NCBI RefSeq assembly: GCF_964204645.1
Contig: NC_134027.1
Coordinates: 20,262,485-20,326,484, forward strand
Source of the DNA: Tubulanus polymorphus
Taxonomy: Eukaryota; Nemertea; Palaeonemertea; Tubulaniformes; Tubulanidae
Length of the DNA: 64,000 bases
Reading direction: 5' to 3'
The notes beneath the pieces were generated by a model, which was given only the letters and a program-made list of their open reading frames with translations, had not been told where the DNA came from and searched no databases. The position numbers were made by a program, and so were the translations under genes. Below, in pieces: positions 1 through 9,904 of this stretch. Within the stretch, counting starts at the first letter, position 1; each line of letters opens with the position of its first letter.

Positions 1-1470
1 TATTATCAGATAGGCACAAATTTGGCATCTTAAAACTTGGGTGTCATATCATGAGAAAGAAACATGGACTGTGTATCGGGGACGACATGACGATGTGGCG
101 TACTCAATAATTTTCAATGGATTAAAATTCACCATTAAATGCGGAAAATTTCTTGAAATTCTATTCAAACAATTAGTTTATTGAACTAATAAATTTTGGT
201 CAAAGGTCGTGAAAAATTCTGAATTCGTGATAAATCTCTGTCCGGGACATGAATAGCTGCTACTCGTGAAGAATGACCCCCATATAGTTCCAGGCCATAG
301 TTGAAAATGTTTTGAATTCTCGCGCGAGGAAACCAAAAAAACGGGCCAATGTGAAAATCTTTTTATCGTTGCTCTAGCCGTAAAGAATTTTTTTTTACTA
401 TGACCCGAATCAGCCATAAAACATGCCAAGCGCGCAGTCATTTATAGAAATATGTGAGTTGCTTTCAAGCGTGCACGTGCTGCGAGCGTGGCGACGAACC
501 ATATCGTTCGGAATATTGTTGGATTTATTCCAAGACAACCACTTTCAGACTTATTCACAGTGCGTGTCAGTGTTCTTTCATCAGTTTTATTTTGTCGCAG
601 AGTACCAGAGAAGCTATGCGTATAGTATCTCACTGCGAGAGACATCGAGTGTCACTCAAACGACAAATAATAGGCCGAAAGCCACCAGGCCAGTGAGATA
701 TTTTCCTCAACTCAAAATCTGCAGTTTCTTACGTATCATCTTGTCATTGTAAATCGTAGGATTCACGTATGTGAAATGTGTAGAGAATCCCACAATCATA
801 ACGAAAAAATAATATGAAGTCCGAAAAAGTTTCATTGAGCTGTTTTATTTGATGTTTCTAATAGCCATCTTCAGAAATACTGCATCTTGTATGAAAATTC
901 ATGGGTAAAGTCAGTAAATTAACAAGTGAAGATGAAATTAGGAAGACACGATTGTGTACTTTTTATGTTGTTGGTATTATGAATTGCGCAATAACGTATT
1001 TCCATAAATATCGATTATGATGATGATTTGTGTCATAAATTTTTATTTATTCATATAGAAACGCAACTATCATTGAAAATGATATAGCTGCAATATAACT
1101 TTACACTCGAATTACTGACGAACAATCATGCATCATCAAGTTTTGCTTATAATGTAATCTAAGTTATCGAACATTTTTCTCGCGAGGATAATAGATTGTA
1201 GTTAGCTACACTTTGTTTGATTCCATAATAGAATCCACCCATACAAGTTAATCGAAGAACCCCCACGCGTACACAATCTGCACAGGTTATGTCGAGGAAA
1301 AACGGATCGAACGGTTCAGTGCCAAAAATACAGTTGGAATTCAATTATAGTCCTAGAAATCAAATCATTCCCAAACTCTTGACTCTTTGAGTTTTCGTAT
1401 GGGTAGCTTAACGTGGATCCGTAAAAATTGGTTTAAAACAATGCGTCTGATTTAAATCAACAACCGATCA
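1..1470. other. Intergenic stretch, no gene recognised
   Basis: I see no coding region with recognisable domains here; the short open frames at 178-750 and 1159-1344 have no familiar content. The only recognisable item is a partial dispersed repeat at about 782-879, described separately. Confidence 0.5.
782..879 (-). repeat. Partial copy of the fold-back / Penelope-like repeat
   Basis: Contains the same series of words as the fold-back element near the right end of the window (63455-63813): a GAGAATCCCACAAT start, AAGTCCGAAAA, TTTCATT, and the reverse complement of CTGAAGATGGCTATTAG. Only one arm is present and it is diverged, so it is an old solitary copy. Confidence 0.5.
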
Positions 1471-2559
1471 TTATGTTCTTCCAGAGCGTAACAACAATTT
1501 CATTTGTTCTTTGAAGTTCTTACTGTATACATAATAAAATATACCGTTTACAGCTGAATTCAGGGCTTGAGAGATATCATTCAAGAGCAATATCGTCCAA
1601 GTCACAGACCAAGGATAATAAAGTCTCAGAATATTGTATAACATATCAGGGGAAACTGACACCATGAATAAAGAGGATGCGATAAATACCATTCTATGCG
1701 CCGTTCCATCTTGTTTATTTTGTTTAGTGTCTGTACTCGTCAGTTGGTTCCTATTTTTAGCGTGAATGTGTAATTTGATTATCATGATCAAATTCAAAAG
1801 TGGCACAAGAGCAAATGGCAAATATGTCGAGAAAATACTTTCTAACAAATACGAGTATTTGTGAGGATTTTGAACTGTTTTGGCACCGAGGACAGAGAGG
1901 CCGTATGAACATGTCTTTTTCACATGCGCAACAATCCTGTCTTGCGCGCGATATGAAGATACTCCACACCATATCAGAATACAAACGGCTGAAAATGCAT
2001 AACAATGTTTCAGATTCCAGTGTCTTTTAGCTTTAAGCGGAAAACAAATGTGAAATGCTCGATCGAACGCTACTAATAATGTAAGACTGTTGCGAATGTA
2101 TGAACCCCATTTTGAGATGATATTTCCCGCAATATAAAGCCCAGGAGCTCCCAAATCTCCGTCTAAATAAAATCCTGTTTTTCCATAGCGAATAAGTTTC
2201 AAAATCCAAACTAAATGGTTATAAATGATTATAGCGATGCAACAGACAATATCAAAAACAGCTAATAACAATAAGATGAAATGTGAAGTCGCGGAATTAT
2301 TCATTTTATGTAGTCGATAAAGTACAATCATAGTAACTGAGTTTGTTATGAGGCCAAACCATCCGATCGGTCCTATCACAGTCGCTGCAACAAAATTCCA
2401 AACTACGCGATCGTGAGGGAGGCATTTCTTCACAACCGTGGCGTTTAACATACTGCATACAAAGTGTGTGATGGTAAAGAAGTATCGGTTGACGCTGCGC
2501 ACAAGTCGAATCGCATCAGAAGACCACACCTTCGATTCTGGAATATTTTTGCGTAGCAA
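1471..2559 (-). CDS. Rhodopsin-class G-protein-coupled receptor, FMRFamide-receptor-like
   Basis: A 362-residue single-exon receptor that should sit in the plasma membrane and couple a peptide or similar ligand to heterotrimeric G proteins. Seven hydrophobic segments can be placed at about residues 57-80, 92-115, 140-168, 185-202, 240-265, 292-312 and 322-345. TM1 has an N in TNS, TM2 reads LLLAVFD with the usual Asp, the DRY box appears as FDRAFHI before PLKAK, TM6 keeps only the Pro of the CWxP switch (SVSP), and TM7 has NSAVNGIFYYVYSKNF where NPxxY is usual. The tail after TM7 is short (KEQMKLLLRSG). This pattern and the large invertebrate families of such receptors point to the FMRFamide/orphan peptide-receptor group; the ligand is inferred, not seen. 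Methionines at residues 1 and 37 are both possible starts. A broken copy of its 3' end lies 250 bp upstream. Confidence 0.8.
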   Translation of the reverse strand: MLRKNIPESKVWSSDAIRLVRSVNRYFFTITHFVCSMLNATVVKKCLPHDRVVWNFVAATVIGPIGWFGLITNSVTMIVLYRLHKMNNSATSHFILLLLAVFDIVCCIAIIIYNHLVWILKLIRYGKTGFYLDGDLGAPGLYIAGNIISKWGSYIRNSLTLLVAFDRAFHICFPLKAKRHWNLKHCYAFSAVCILIWCGVSSYRAQDRIVAHVKKTCSYGLSVLGAKTVQNPHKYSYLLESIFSTYLPFALVPLLNLIMIIKLHIHAKNRNQLTSTDTKQNKQDGTAHRMVFIASSLFMVSVSPDMLYNILRLYYPWSVTWTILLLNDISQALNSAVNGIFYYVYSKNFKEQMKLLLRSGRT

Positions 2560-2704
2560 GAAAATTACATAGTTGAAACACTGTATCGTTGAATAACATA
2601 CATTAGACAGCAGTGCTTCCAGTGAGGCAAATTCACAAGTTCATATAACATTATTTGATCGAAGTCACCTGGAATACGAAATATTTTCTTCGTATTTTAC
2701 AAAA

Positions 2705-2767
2705 TCCGAGGTCATCGCCGAAATGAATCTAATATATTAGATTAATCATTTCGCCGATGACCTTGGA
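2705..2767. repeat. 63-bp near-perfect palindrome
   Basis: The left arm TCCGAGGTCATCGCCGAAAT is matched inverted by ATTTCGCCGATGACCTTGGA on the right, with a central palindrome ATCTAATATATTAGAT. It could form a long hairpin or cruciform. It lies exactly between the GPCR gene and the truncated copy of its tail. Confidence 0.75.
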
Positions 2768-2779
2768 CGCACGAAAAAC

Positions 2780-2890
2780 GAGTAATCATCAAATATGTTC
2801 ATCGAGTGCAACAACAATTTCATCTGTTCTTTGGAGTTTTTACTTAAAACAGTAGAATATACCATGAAATATGTGTATGACAATGTCAAA
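2780..2890 (-). pseudogene. Truncated copy of the GPCR C-terminal end
   Basis: On the minus strand this encodes YFMVYSTVLSKNSKEQMKLL, clearly related to the intact receptor's YYVYSKNFKEQMKLLLR, and the DNA at 2808-2866 matches 1491-1546 with scattered changes. The rest of the receptor is missing upstream, so it is the remnant of a second tandem receptor gene or a partial duplication. Confidence 0.65.
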
Positions 2891-3191
2891 ATGTGTACAA
2901 GTCTGGATTTTTTCCCTTCTTTCACATACATTGTTCTTTATTTTCAAACGATCTCGAAACGTTCCTCGATAGCCATATGCAACTGCATACTCGATAAGAC
3001 GATAACCTTAAACCATCTGGTGTTACTTAACGCCCTGACCATACAGTGATGTTCGTTGATAATCCTATTATCTTACTCTTCAAACAAGAGCTTTTCTAGA
3101 ACTAAAATACATCTATATGAAGTAAATCATGCAAAGTTTATTTCAGTGGTCTGACACCAAAGTTTTCTTGGCTTAAAAAATTAAAAATAAA

Positions 3192-3280
3192 TTCTCACAC
3201 GCTCGAATTTATTTTTATTTTTCACTCACTCAACCTTTCAACCTCTGATATGAAACAACACTTACCCTATTACTCTAATA
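3192..3280 (+). repeat. Left terminal repeat of element A
   Basis: Contains ATTCTCACACGCTCGAATTT, then TTTCAACCTCTGATATGAAA and CCCTATTACTCT. The reverse complement of the second block recurs at the right end (10299-10348), and both blocks recur in the terminal palindromes of element B. Confidence 0.7.
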
Positions 3281-3359
3281 ATATTCATATATATGAACAT
3301 TATATAAATGAATATCATATTAATGAAATCAATTTTAATTAAAAAAATATGTATAATAA

Positions 3360-3701
3360 ATGGAAAGTAAACAAACACACGGTGAATTCTTAGATAGAAT
3401 CAAAGATACTACAAATGTCAAATCTGTAGATTATAGATTCAAAAAGTTAACAGAATTAACATTACATAAGAAATATTTAATTACAAATATTGAAACAATT
3501 ACTAATAGATATGGTAATAAATCAGTTATTCACTTAGAATATGAAGGATTAAAAGGAAATGAATATAAATTTAGAACATATTTACCAGATAGATTTCATA
3601 GATTATCTAGTGACGATAAAGAAAAAGTGTGTTCTGGTGATTTCTATTTCATATGTAAAGGTAAGAATGAAAAAGGATGTCATGATATAGATTTCGAATA
3701 A
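3360..3701 (+). CDS. Element A left terminal gene, function unknown (possible small nucleic-acid-binding protein)
   Basis: An intact 113-residue frame, the first inside the left terminus of element A, starting at the ATG of TATAATAAATGG. The N-terminal part (GEFLDRIKDTT) is followed by a segment of alternating hydrophobic residues (KKYLITNIETITNRYG) and an acidic end with KVCSGDFYFICKG. It is charged, has no membrane segment, and its strand-rich look would suit a small OB-type fold, but that is a guess. A diverged homologue (shared RINDTT / RIKDTT, CSGEFY / CSGDFY) sits inverted at the right end of the element (9905-10231). That position parallels the zinc-finger gene repeated at both ends of element B, and suggests a role tied to the termini, such as replication or end binding. 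Confidence 0.6.
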   Translation: MESKQTHGEFLDRIKDTTNVKSVDYRFKKLTELTLHKKYLITNIETITNRYGNKSVIHLEYEGLKGNEYKFRTYLPDRFHRLSSDDKEKVCSGDFYFICKGKNEKGCHDIDFE

Positions 3702-3718
3702 AAAAATACATAAAATAA

Positions 3719-4045
3719 ATGCAAGATAAATTAAAAGAATATAGTATATTTGTTGATTCAAGAAGACTTACATATTATATATCTCATAATTTATTGATAC
3801 AACTAGATAGAGAATTTAGAAGTTGTGTTGATTTAAAATTAGTAGATATTAGCTTATGTAACTCATTTTACAATATATCGAATAAAACTATTGAACATGG
3901 AGCCTTTTTAATTTTTAATAAAAATGAAAATGAATGGTTCTATACAAATTTAAAACTAAGGTTATATAATTTAGAAACATTATCACAAGAAATTAATAGA
4001 AAAGCCTGGCACAAATTAGGTAGTCATTCCGGGTTTAACCATTAG
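3719..4045 (+). pseudogene. Element A gene 2, interrupted, unknown virion-type protein
   Basis: Starts at ATG 3719 in ATAAAATAAATG, 17 bases after the previous gene. The 108-residue open part (DSRRLTYYISHNLLIQLDRE near the start) ends at a TAG at 4043. Coding-like sequence continues to about 4172, where a frameshift around 4120 is followed by a stretch ending FFNK whose TAA directly abuts the next ATG. The original gene was therefore about 150 codons. It is rich in predicted beta strands and lacks a membrane segment; a minor structural protein is possible but unproven. Confidence 0.5.
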
Positions 4046-4173
4046 ATTATTAAAAGTGATAGTTCTGATAAAATAAAGATAAGGTTATCCCATAGTGAAA
4101 AACATATAAATTTATCTTAAAAAAACCTATAGCTAAACTGTTAGGAATTCCACCAAATTTTTTTAATAAATAA

Positions 4174-4413
4174 ATGAGTGATAATAAGTAGATAATAACT
4201 GGTTTATATAATGGAGCATTACTATCAGTGGGAACGGTTGGTTATACAATGTTATTGAAGAAAGTATTCAAAATGGGAAATATTAATGTTGATAGATTTG
4301 ATATCAATGATATTCTAAAATTAACATTAGCAGTAACTTTATCTTATTTAACAATTGATTATTTGGAAAAACAAAAATATTCCTCCTATGAACGCATAAT
4401 TTTTGTTAAATAA
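4174..4413 (+). pseudogene. Element A gene 3, small protein with a hydrophobic segment
   Basis: ATG 4174 follows a T-run and AATAAATAAATG. A TAG occurs at codon 6 (4189), after which the frame is open to the TAA at 4411. The body contains a Gly-rich hydrophobic stretch (GALLSVGTVGYTMLL) and a second one (LKLTLAVTLSYLTI) around the phrase VDRFDINDI, suggesting a two-segment membrane protein of about 80 residues. Its stop codon TAA sits directly against the ATG of the next gene within GTTAAATAAATGG, so the genes are packed end to start. Confidence 0.55.
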
Positions 4414-4416
4414 ATG
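4401..4416 (+). promoter_or_regulatory. Stop-start promoter-like motif of element A
   Basis: TTTTGTTAAATAAATG: a T-run followed by TAAATAAATG, in which the upstream gene's TAA and the downstream ATG are adjacent. Similar motifs precede the ATGs at 3360, 3719, 4174, 4784, 5233, 6584 and 8341, and the core gene of element B at 58024. It resembles the TAAATG element of poxvirus late promoters in form only. Confidence 0.6.
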
Positions 4417-4757
4417 GCTTCTGCATAACTATTATAGGATCGGCAATTGTTAACGATTTAGCATTTACAGGTGGTGGTTATTTATTTAAGCATATTGATA
4501 AAATGGTTCATTATCAGACAAAATTATATGGATTATATAAACAAAGAATTATACAATCAGAAAATTTCACATAGAGATTTTCAATCAGTCGATGATGCTA
4601 TGAGTTTATATAACGCAGTAACAAATAAAGAAAAATTACATCTATATAAACCTACAATATCAGATAATTATTCCCCAAGTAATGAACAACAAAAATATGA
4701 AATAATTTGGATTTAACTGTTATTGTTATATTTGTAGCATATAAATTTACAAATTAA
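4414..4757 (+). pseudogene. Element A gene 4, broken small membrane-type protein
   Basis: Starts at ATG 4414 immediately after the previous stop, meets a TAA at codon 5, and continues in a neighbouring frame with a hydrophobic Gly-rich stretch (DLAFTGGGYLFKHI) before shifting again near 4530 into the frame open to 4716 (DFQSVDDAMSLYNAVTN). The last hydrophobic residues (TVIVIFVAYKF) lie in yet another frame at about 4717-4755. At least two frameshifts and a stop make it non-functional. The order, hydrophobic N-terminus then charged helix then hydrophobic end, suggests a membrane-linked virion protein. Confidence 0.5.
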
Positions 4758-4770
4758 TTATATATTATTT

Positions 4771-4786
4771 TTTTGTTAAATAAATG
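4771..4786 (+). promoter_or_regulatory. Gene-start motif, element A gene 5
   Basis: TTTTGTTAAATAAATG, identical over 16 bases to the copy at 4401-4416 although the surrounding coding sequences are unrelated. That identity indicates selection on the motif itself. Confidence 0.6.
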
Positions 4787-5204
4787 GATGATAAAGTTGA
4801 TAATATTGATATTATTCCTCAGGATATAAATAAAACTAAATTAAAATTATATCTAGAAAAACAAATATTAGAATTTGAAAATGACTTAAAGATAAAAAAG
4901 AAAATATATTGAAAATCTAGAACTATATATTATTTATTATAAGTGGTTCAGTTACAATTAGTTCTGTAATAACATTTTTAGCAATATTCAGTCCATAAAC
5001 ACCTTTAGCTATATCAATTGGCGTGCTAGGTTTAATTTCAAGTGTTTTAACTGGTATAAGCTCAAAATTGAATATAAAAAGTAATAAAGAAAAATAAAAT
5101 CTAATATAAAAGAAATTAATAAATTAAAAAATAGATTAGATTATATAATTAGTTTGAATGGAAATATTACAACTGAAGAACAAGATAAATTATTAAAAGA
5201 ATGA
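4784..5204 (+). pseudogene. Element A gene 5, acidic helix plus two hydrophobic segments, broken
   Basis: ATG 4784 in TTTTGTTAAATAAATGG. The first 40 codons (DDKVDNIDIIPQDINKTKL) form an acidic, helix-prone stretch, ended by a TGA at about 4909. The following frame encodes hydrophobic segments (SVITFLAIF and ISIGVLGLISSVLTGI) and a Lys/Glu-rich helical tail to a TGA near 5204, with a TAA and a small frameshift inside. It looks like a small membrane-anchored protein with a coiled tail. I do not recognise a named family. Confidence 0.5.
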
Positions 5205-5232
5205 ATAAATTATTAATTTTTTTATTATATAA

Positions 5233-6390
5233 ATGGTAGATAGTTTTCCAAAAGCTTTCCAATATAATAGATTAATTAAATATAACATTCCAGCAATAGA
5301 TTTTAATAAAAATATTTACATACAAAAATAAAGTTTTAAATTCATTAATTAATTTAGATATTTATGTTTCTGAAACTAATAATTTCAATGTAAAGATGGA
5401 AAATATTTTTCATGTATACTTAATTATTTTTAAAAAATTGAAAGATGAAAAACGATGGTTATTAAAATCTAATATGAAGTAATGAAGTATTGGCAGAACC
5501 AATTACATTATGCAGTTTATTGTGCAACAACAGGATGTGGAATTAGTTGGAATGATCATTTAAATAAATCAAAATATTATAAATCCAAAGTTTATTTAGA
5601 TTTCATACATACTTTCAAATAAGATTAATATTAAATAAATTAGAGTGTCTAGATATTTTAAAGAATTAGATAACAATATTAATTTGTCAAGGTTTTATAA
5701 AGTTTGTAATGAATATAATATAAATATGAATAATTCTGATTTTCGAACAAAAATTGGAACAATAAGATCACTTCCTTGTCCTGAAAATATTTTACAATAT
5801 TGCACACTTTTCATACCATCTAATAGTTTTTATTATATCTATAATAATAAATTAGGTTATGGTAAAATAGAAAATATGGATTTAAAAACATTAAATTCCA
5901 ATAAATTACCGAAATTTTATGACAATTTAAAACAAGAAAACAATAATGGTTGGGTTTATTTCATTTTAGAAAATAGTGAAGGTTTTACAAAATCAGGTAT
6001 ACAAAGAATAAATCAATCTATAAGAATATAGTTGATTTGTATATTAGGATCATAGGTTGAAACAAGATCCCCAATAATTGGAAATTTAAATACATCATTT
6101 GATACACAAAAACAATTCACAGTATTATTTGAAGATTATATTCATAATGATAAAAACAGATCGATTCCAGAAATCATTGTAAGATATCAAAATTATTTAG
6201 ATAAATCTCATGTAAGATTAAATTATTGTATAGGTCCTAATTTATTAATTATTTCTGATGATTTAATATTAAAAATGGGAAATATAATTGGTTATAATAA
6301 TTTGATTAAAACTGCAACAATAAATAATTCATTTGGATTAAATGATATATATATATATAAAAATTATGACTGCTCCAAAACTAATGGAAG
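5233..6390 (+). pseudogene. Element A genes 6-7, broken structural-type protein(s)
   Basis: ATG 5233 lies in ATTATATAAATGG and opens VDSFPKAFQYNRLIKYNIP, lost to a frameshift near 5325. Later blocks in other frames are clearly coding-like: YWQNQLHYAVYCATTGCGI at about 5484-5540 and, from 5645 to 6031, an open 128-codon block starting RYFKELDNNINLSRFYKV. Beyond a stop near 6030 a further 110 codons (IGNLNTSFDTQKQF onward) run to about 6390. A TATTAAATAAAT motif at 5628-5640 is followed by ATT where ATG would be expected, in frame with the 5645 block, so either a separate gene lost its start codon or this is one long gene. Penton-like or minor capsid function is a guess from context. Confidence 0.5.
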
Positions 6391-6582
6391 GTGAAAACAT
6401 TTAAAAAAATATTCAATCAACTGAAACTAAAACAAAGAATATTAAATCGAAAAATGATTTTAGAATAAATATTACAATACATCAGAAAATATAAAAACTG
6501 AAAATACTAAATTAGCTATAACTTGTATAGGTATGATAAAGGAGGAATATTATATTTCAAATTTTGATTTTTATAAGATATA
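6366..6582 (+). pseudogene. Element A gene 8, small broken gene
   Basis: An ATG at 6366 opens MTAPKLMEGENI and is stopped by TAA at about 6402; the reading then continues, with a frameshift near 6480, into ENIKTENTKLAITCIGMIKE and ends at a TAA inside the next gene-start motif. Lys/Thr-rich, without membrane segments. I do not recognise it. Confidence 0.35.
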
Positions 6583-6583
6583 A

Positions 6584-7048
6584 ATGGATGTAGAAGGTGG
6601 ATAAGATATTCCAATGGATACTTTTGATGAACCCGCTATTACCGATGAACAACAACCTGATTTTAATTAAACTAATACTGATAATGATAATGAAACAGCA
6701 TATAATTCTAATCTAAATAATGATGATGGATATGATGATGATTTTAGTGGATATAGTGATTATGAAGAATATAAAGATGATATTGAAACAAATGAAAAAT
6801 TAATAGATAATTTTAAAGCTCCCGATAGGAAAGTAATTAAAACTAAAAAAGAAAGAAAACATTTAATTAATAGATTTAAAAAAACAGATAATCCTATATT
6901 GAAAAAATATTTATTAATCATAAAACATAGTGTAACAAATACAGTTATTGATGAAATATTACCAAAAGATGTAACATATAACATTGAACCAGACGATATT
7001 TCAGAACAAATTAGAAAAGGTGATCAATTTTTCATGTCTAATTTATAG
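6584..7048 (+). pseudogene. Element A gene 9, acidic protein with in-frame stops
   Basis: ATG 6584 follows TTATAAGATATAAATGG. In-frame TAA codons appear at codon 7 and near 6669, and a TAG at about 7046; otherwise one frame stays open. The composition is strongly acidic (NDDGYDDDFSGYSDYEEY) and then turns basic (KVIKTKKERKHLINRFKK). An acidic-to-basic protein of this sort could be a core or scaffold protein, but nothing specific can be claimed. Confidence 0.5.
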
Positions 7049-7116
7049 TTTAAAAATGATTCATAGTTTATAACCTTGAATTAAATGATAAACTTGTATG
7101 AATAAAATTATCTAAA

Positions 7117-8295
7117 ATGGGGCAAGAAGATCTGTTCCATCCTGGAATGTTAGCAAGATCTTCAATTGAAAAATCAAAAGGTGGTTCAAAATTTATCAGA
7201 ATTATATGGAATGCACTCGAAAGAGTAAATGAAGAAGAACCAATTGAGAATATTTATATTAACAAATATTCACCATTTAAAAATCCAAATTCAAATCCTT
7301 TTAATGTTGATCCAGAAATGAAAGAGTATGGAGATCGATTAGATAAATTATGAACTTCAACACCAGAAACATCGAGAAGAGACACTCAACCAATTAGTAA
7401 TGATTCAAGTCAATTAGAAGTAGTATTAGAAAAAACAAATTGAAAGACCAAATAATTCAGAAGAACAGATAAATGGTACTTTAGATACATCTGATACTGT
7501 AACCGGAACAAATCAAATGCAACTTGAATTGGAAGGATTTCTTGATTTAACTGAAGAAGAATTAAAAATATTTCCTGAACAAACACGATGAGAAATTAAA
7601 GGTGTGCAAAAATCAGCTGATTAAATTGCGCACGATAAAAGTATAAGAGATTTTAAGATTAAAACTTTAAAAAAAAGAATTATCTGAATCAAATGAAGAA
7701 TTAAACATTTAAAATCTCATTTAGATCATCAATTAATTGATTAAATTGAATATAGACAAAAAGAATTATGTTTAGAAAAAGAAATTGATGATTTAAAATA
7801 TAATTTAGAATTACAGAAAGAAGAAAAAAAAACTATTATTAAAATCATATATGATTATTGTATTAATAGATTAAAAGTTATTATTAAAGATTTAATGATA
7901 AAACCAAATTCTAAAGTATCATTGAAAGAATGAATAAAATTATTATCTAAATTAGAATGTATCACAATTCTTTCAATTCTAACAGCTGTAACTAATGATA
8001 TTTACAACAATAGGTTTAGCTATATCAAATTCATTAAAAGCTACACCAAATCCTAATAAACCAGATAAACCACCAAATGATAATAATCTATACAAGATAA
8101 AGTTAAGGATGGTTTAAAAGAATTAGCAAAATATCTATGGGAACTATCTAAAGAATCTGCCGCAGCTTGACCTGGATTTATAGCATCAATTGTTGGTTTT
8201 GTTTTAAAATCTGCTGGAAATATTATTAGTTTTGCCGCAGAACATATAATTTTATTTCTAATAACAGCTGTTAGTGCTACTATTTTGGACTAGTA
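7117..8295 (+). pseudogene. Element A gene 10, long coiled-coil protein with C-terminal membrane segments, broken
   Basis: The open start (7117-7353, 78 codons; HPGMLARSSIEKSKGGSKF) is cut by a TGA. Coding-like sequence resumes in the next frame at about 7430 with acidic (LDLTEEELKIFPEQ), then long Glu/Lys/Leu-rich helical blocks from 7640 to 7930 typical of a coiled coil. From 7960 to 8290 the frames encode a Pro/Asn linker (ATPNPNKPDKPPND), LKELAKYLWELSKE, and two hydrophobic stretches (FIASIVGFVLKSAGNIISFA, then HIILFLITAVSA). At least five stops or frameshifts are present. The architecture suggests a virion or membrane-fusion-type structural protein anchored at its C-terminus. Confidence 0.55.
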
Positions 8296-8328
8296 AACAT
8301 GATAAAAGATAAACAAGTAATAATTATT

Positions 8329-8343
8329 TTTCTTAAATAAATG
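8329..8343 (+). promoter_or_regulatory. Gene-start motif, capsid-like gene of element A
   Basis: TTTTCTTAAATAAATG with the ATG at 8341, and nearly the same string as in front of the core gene of element B at 58024. Confidence 0.55.
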
Positions 8344-9549
8344 GGTGGGAGTTATATAAATCCTTCTAAGAATTGTAGAATATCTAATGCAATTTAAGCA
8401 GAGAGATCTCATCATATGATTACTCATAATCCTTCTAATATTAATCCCGATGAAACTTTATATGTTAGAATTCCTCGATTAACATAAAATACTTTTTATG
8501 TTTTAAATAGTATTTATTTATCAGCTGATATAAAAGTAACTGGTAATAATCATAATTATGTCGTAGATAATGTTGGAAGATATTTAATTAGAAAATTAAT
8601 TATAAAGATTGGACCAGAAACAGTTTTTTTCATTAGATGATTATAATTTATTTACGCATTGTAATGATTTATGGTTAACAAAAGAAAATAGAAATAATAT
8701 GATATTTCAAGGCATCCAATCAGAAAAACAAAATAAATTAAGACCAGAAGCTAATAATTGATTAAAACGATTTATGGAAGCAAATATAAAATTCCATTAG
8801 ACTTCGAATTGATAAATAGTAATGCGCCTTTATATAAATATGCTATTCAAGAAGATATTATATTCGAAATAACAATTGCTCCTGTTAATGAAATTGTATT
8901 ATATAGCGTTGATAAAGATATGGATTATAAATTATCAAATAAATGTTTAGAATATGACACAGTAACTAATGAAAATATTGCTAACACAATTCAAACTAAA
9001 TACAATCAAGGATTTTCATTATTCTATGATTATATTGATAAATTTAAAACTGTAACGATTAATGCAAATGATGAAATAATTGATGAGAATATTAACTTCC
9101 CAAGAAGATCTATTAAAGGTATATTAATACTTTTTACCATTGCAACATATTCTAATGGTGCAATTAAAGTTGATAATTATTATAATCCTGAAATATCAAA
9201 AGTAGAAATAAATAACTATCGAAGGAATAGCAAATAAAATATTTTGTCAGGGAATGAGAATGATTGATCAATGGGTTAAATTAAAAAATATTTTATGAAT
9301 GGAAAAATAAAATCATCTGAAGATTGTAATATTAATCAAATTGATTACAATACCGGCAATAAATATACAGTATGGTTAGATTTTAGGACGAAAGAGGATA
9401 AATTATACATGGTTCTGGGAAAAAAATTGCAAAATACAAAAGATGAAATACAATTATTTATGAAAAAGAAAAAAGGAGGTTTAAATTATAAAATGCATAT
9501 TTATATCATATCTGACGCGCAATTAAATATTATATTATTAGTTTTCTAA
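8341..9549 (+). pseudogene. Element A gene 11, major-capsid-like protein, broken
   Basis: ATG 8341 follows TTTTTCTTAAATAAATGG, the clearest copy of the motif. The product would be about 400 residues and resembles a family of uncharacterised capsid-like proteins that I associate with DNA-virus-like repeats in invertebrate genomes: a Gly/Asn-rich start, INPDETLYVRIPRLT, VDNVGRYLIRKLIIKIG, an open block at 8758-9237 ending in an inner strand-rich region (FPRRSIKGILILFTIATYSNG) and a C-terminal block at 9295-9549 (YTVWLDFRTKEDKLY; KKKKGGLNYKMHIYI). Breaks: TAA at about 8395, TAA near 8486, frameshifts near 8625 and 8757, and stops between 9237 and 9295. The capsid assignment rests on general resemblance and gene context, not on an alignment. 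Confidence 0.55.
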
Positions 9550-9904
9550 CACAATTAATCGTGTTAAATGTTTTATCAATTAATTTATTTGAAACGAATA
9601 TAATTTCAGACTGTTGATATTCTGAATGTATTATGTAATGTAGTCTTTTATTTTGTAATTAGATGATACAATTATTTCTATTTATTATACAAATATCTTA
9701 TTAAATTTGTGTTTATTTTTTGTTTTTATTCATATTTAGTTCATTAGGAATGAATTCATTAAATCTTATTTTCAGTCCTGCTAGTTGATTCAACAAAATA
9801 TAATCATCGAATCTTATTTTCAGTCTTACTCCTTACTACATTCAAAATTAATTATTTAAATCTTATTTTAGGTCCTATAATCTAATGCACTAAAATTGAA
9901 TTTA
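9550..9904. other. Right-hand non-coding segment of element A with short repeats
   Basis: AT-rich and without a recognisable gene. The word AATCTTATTTTCAGTCCT or close variants recurs about every 50 bases (near 9763, 9812, 9859 and 9905), giving four degenerate copies. Confidence 0.5.
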
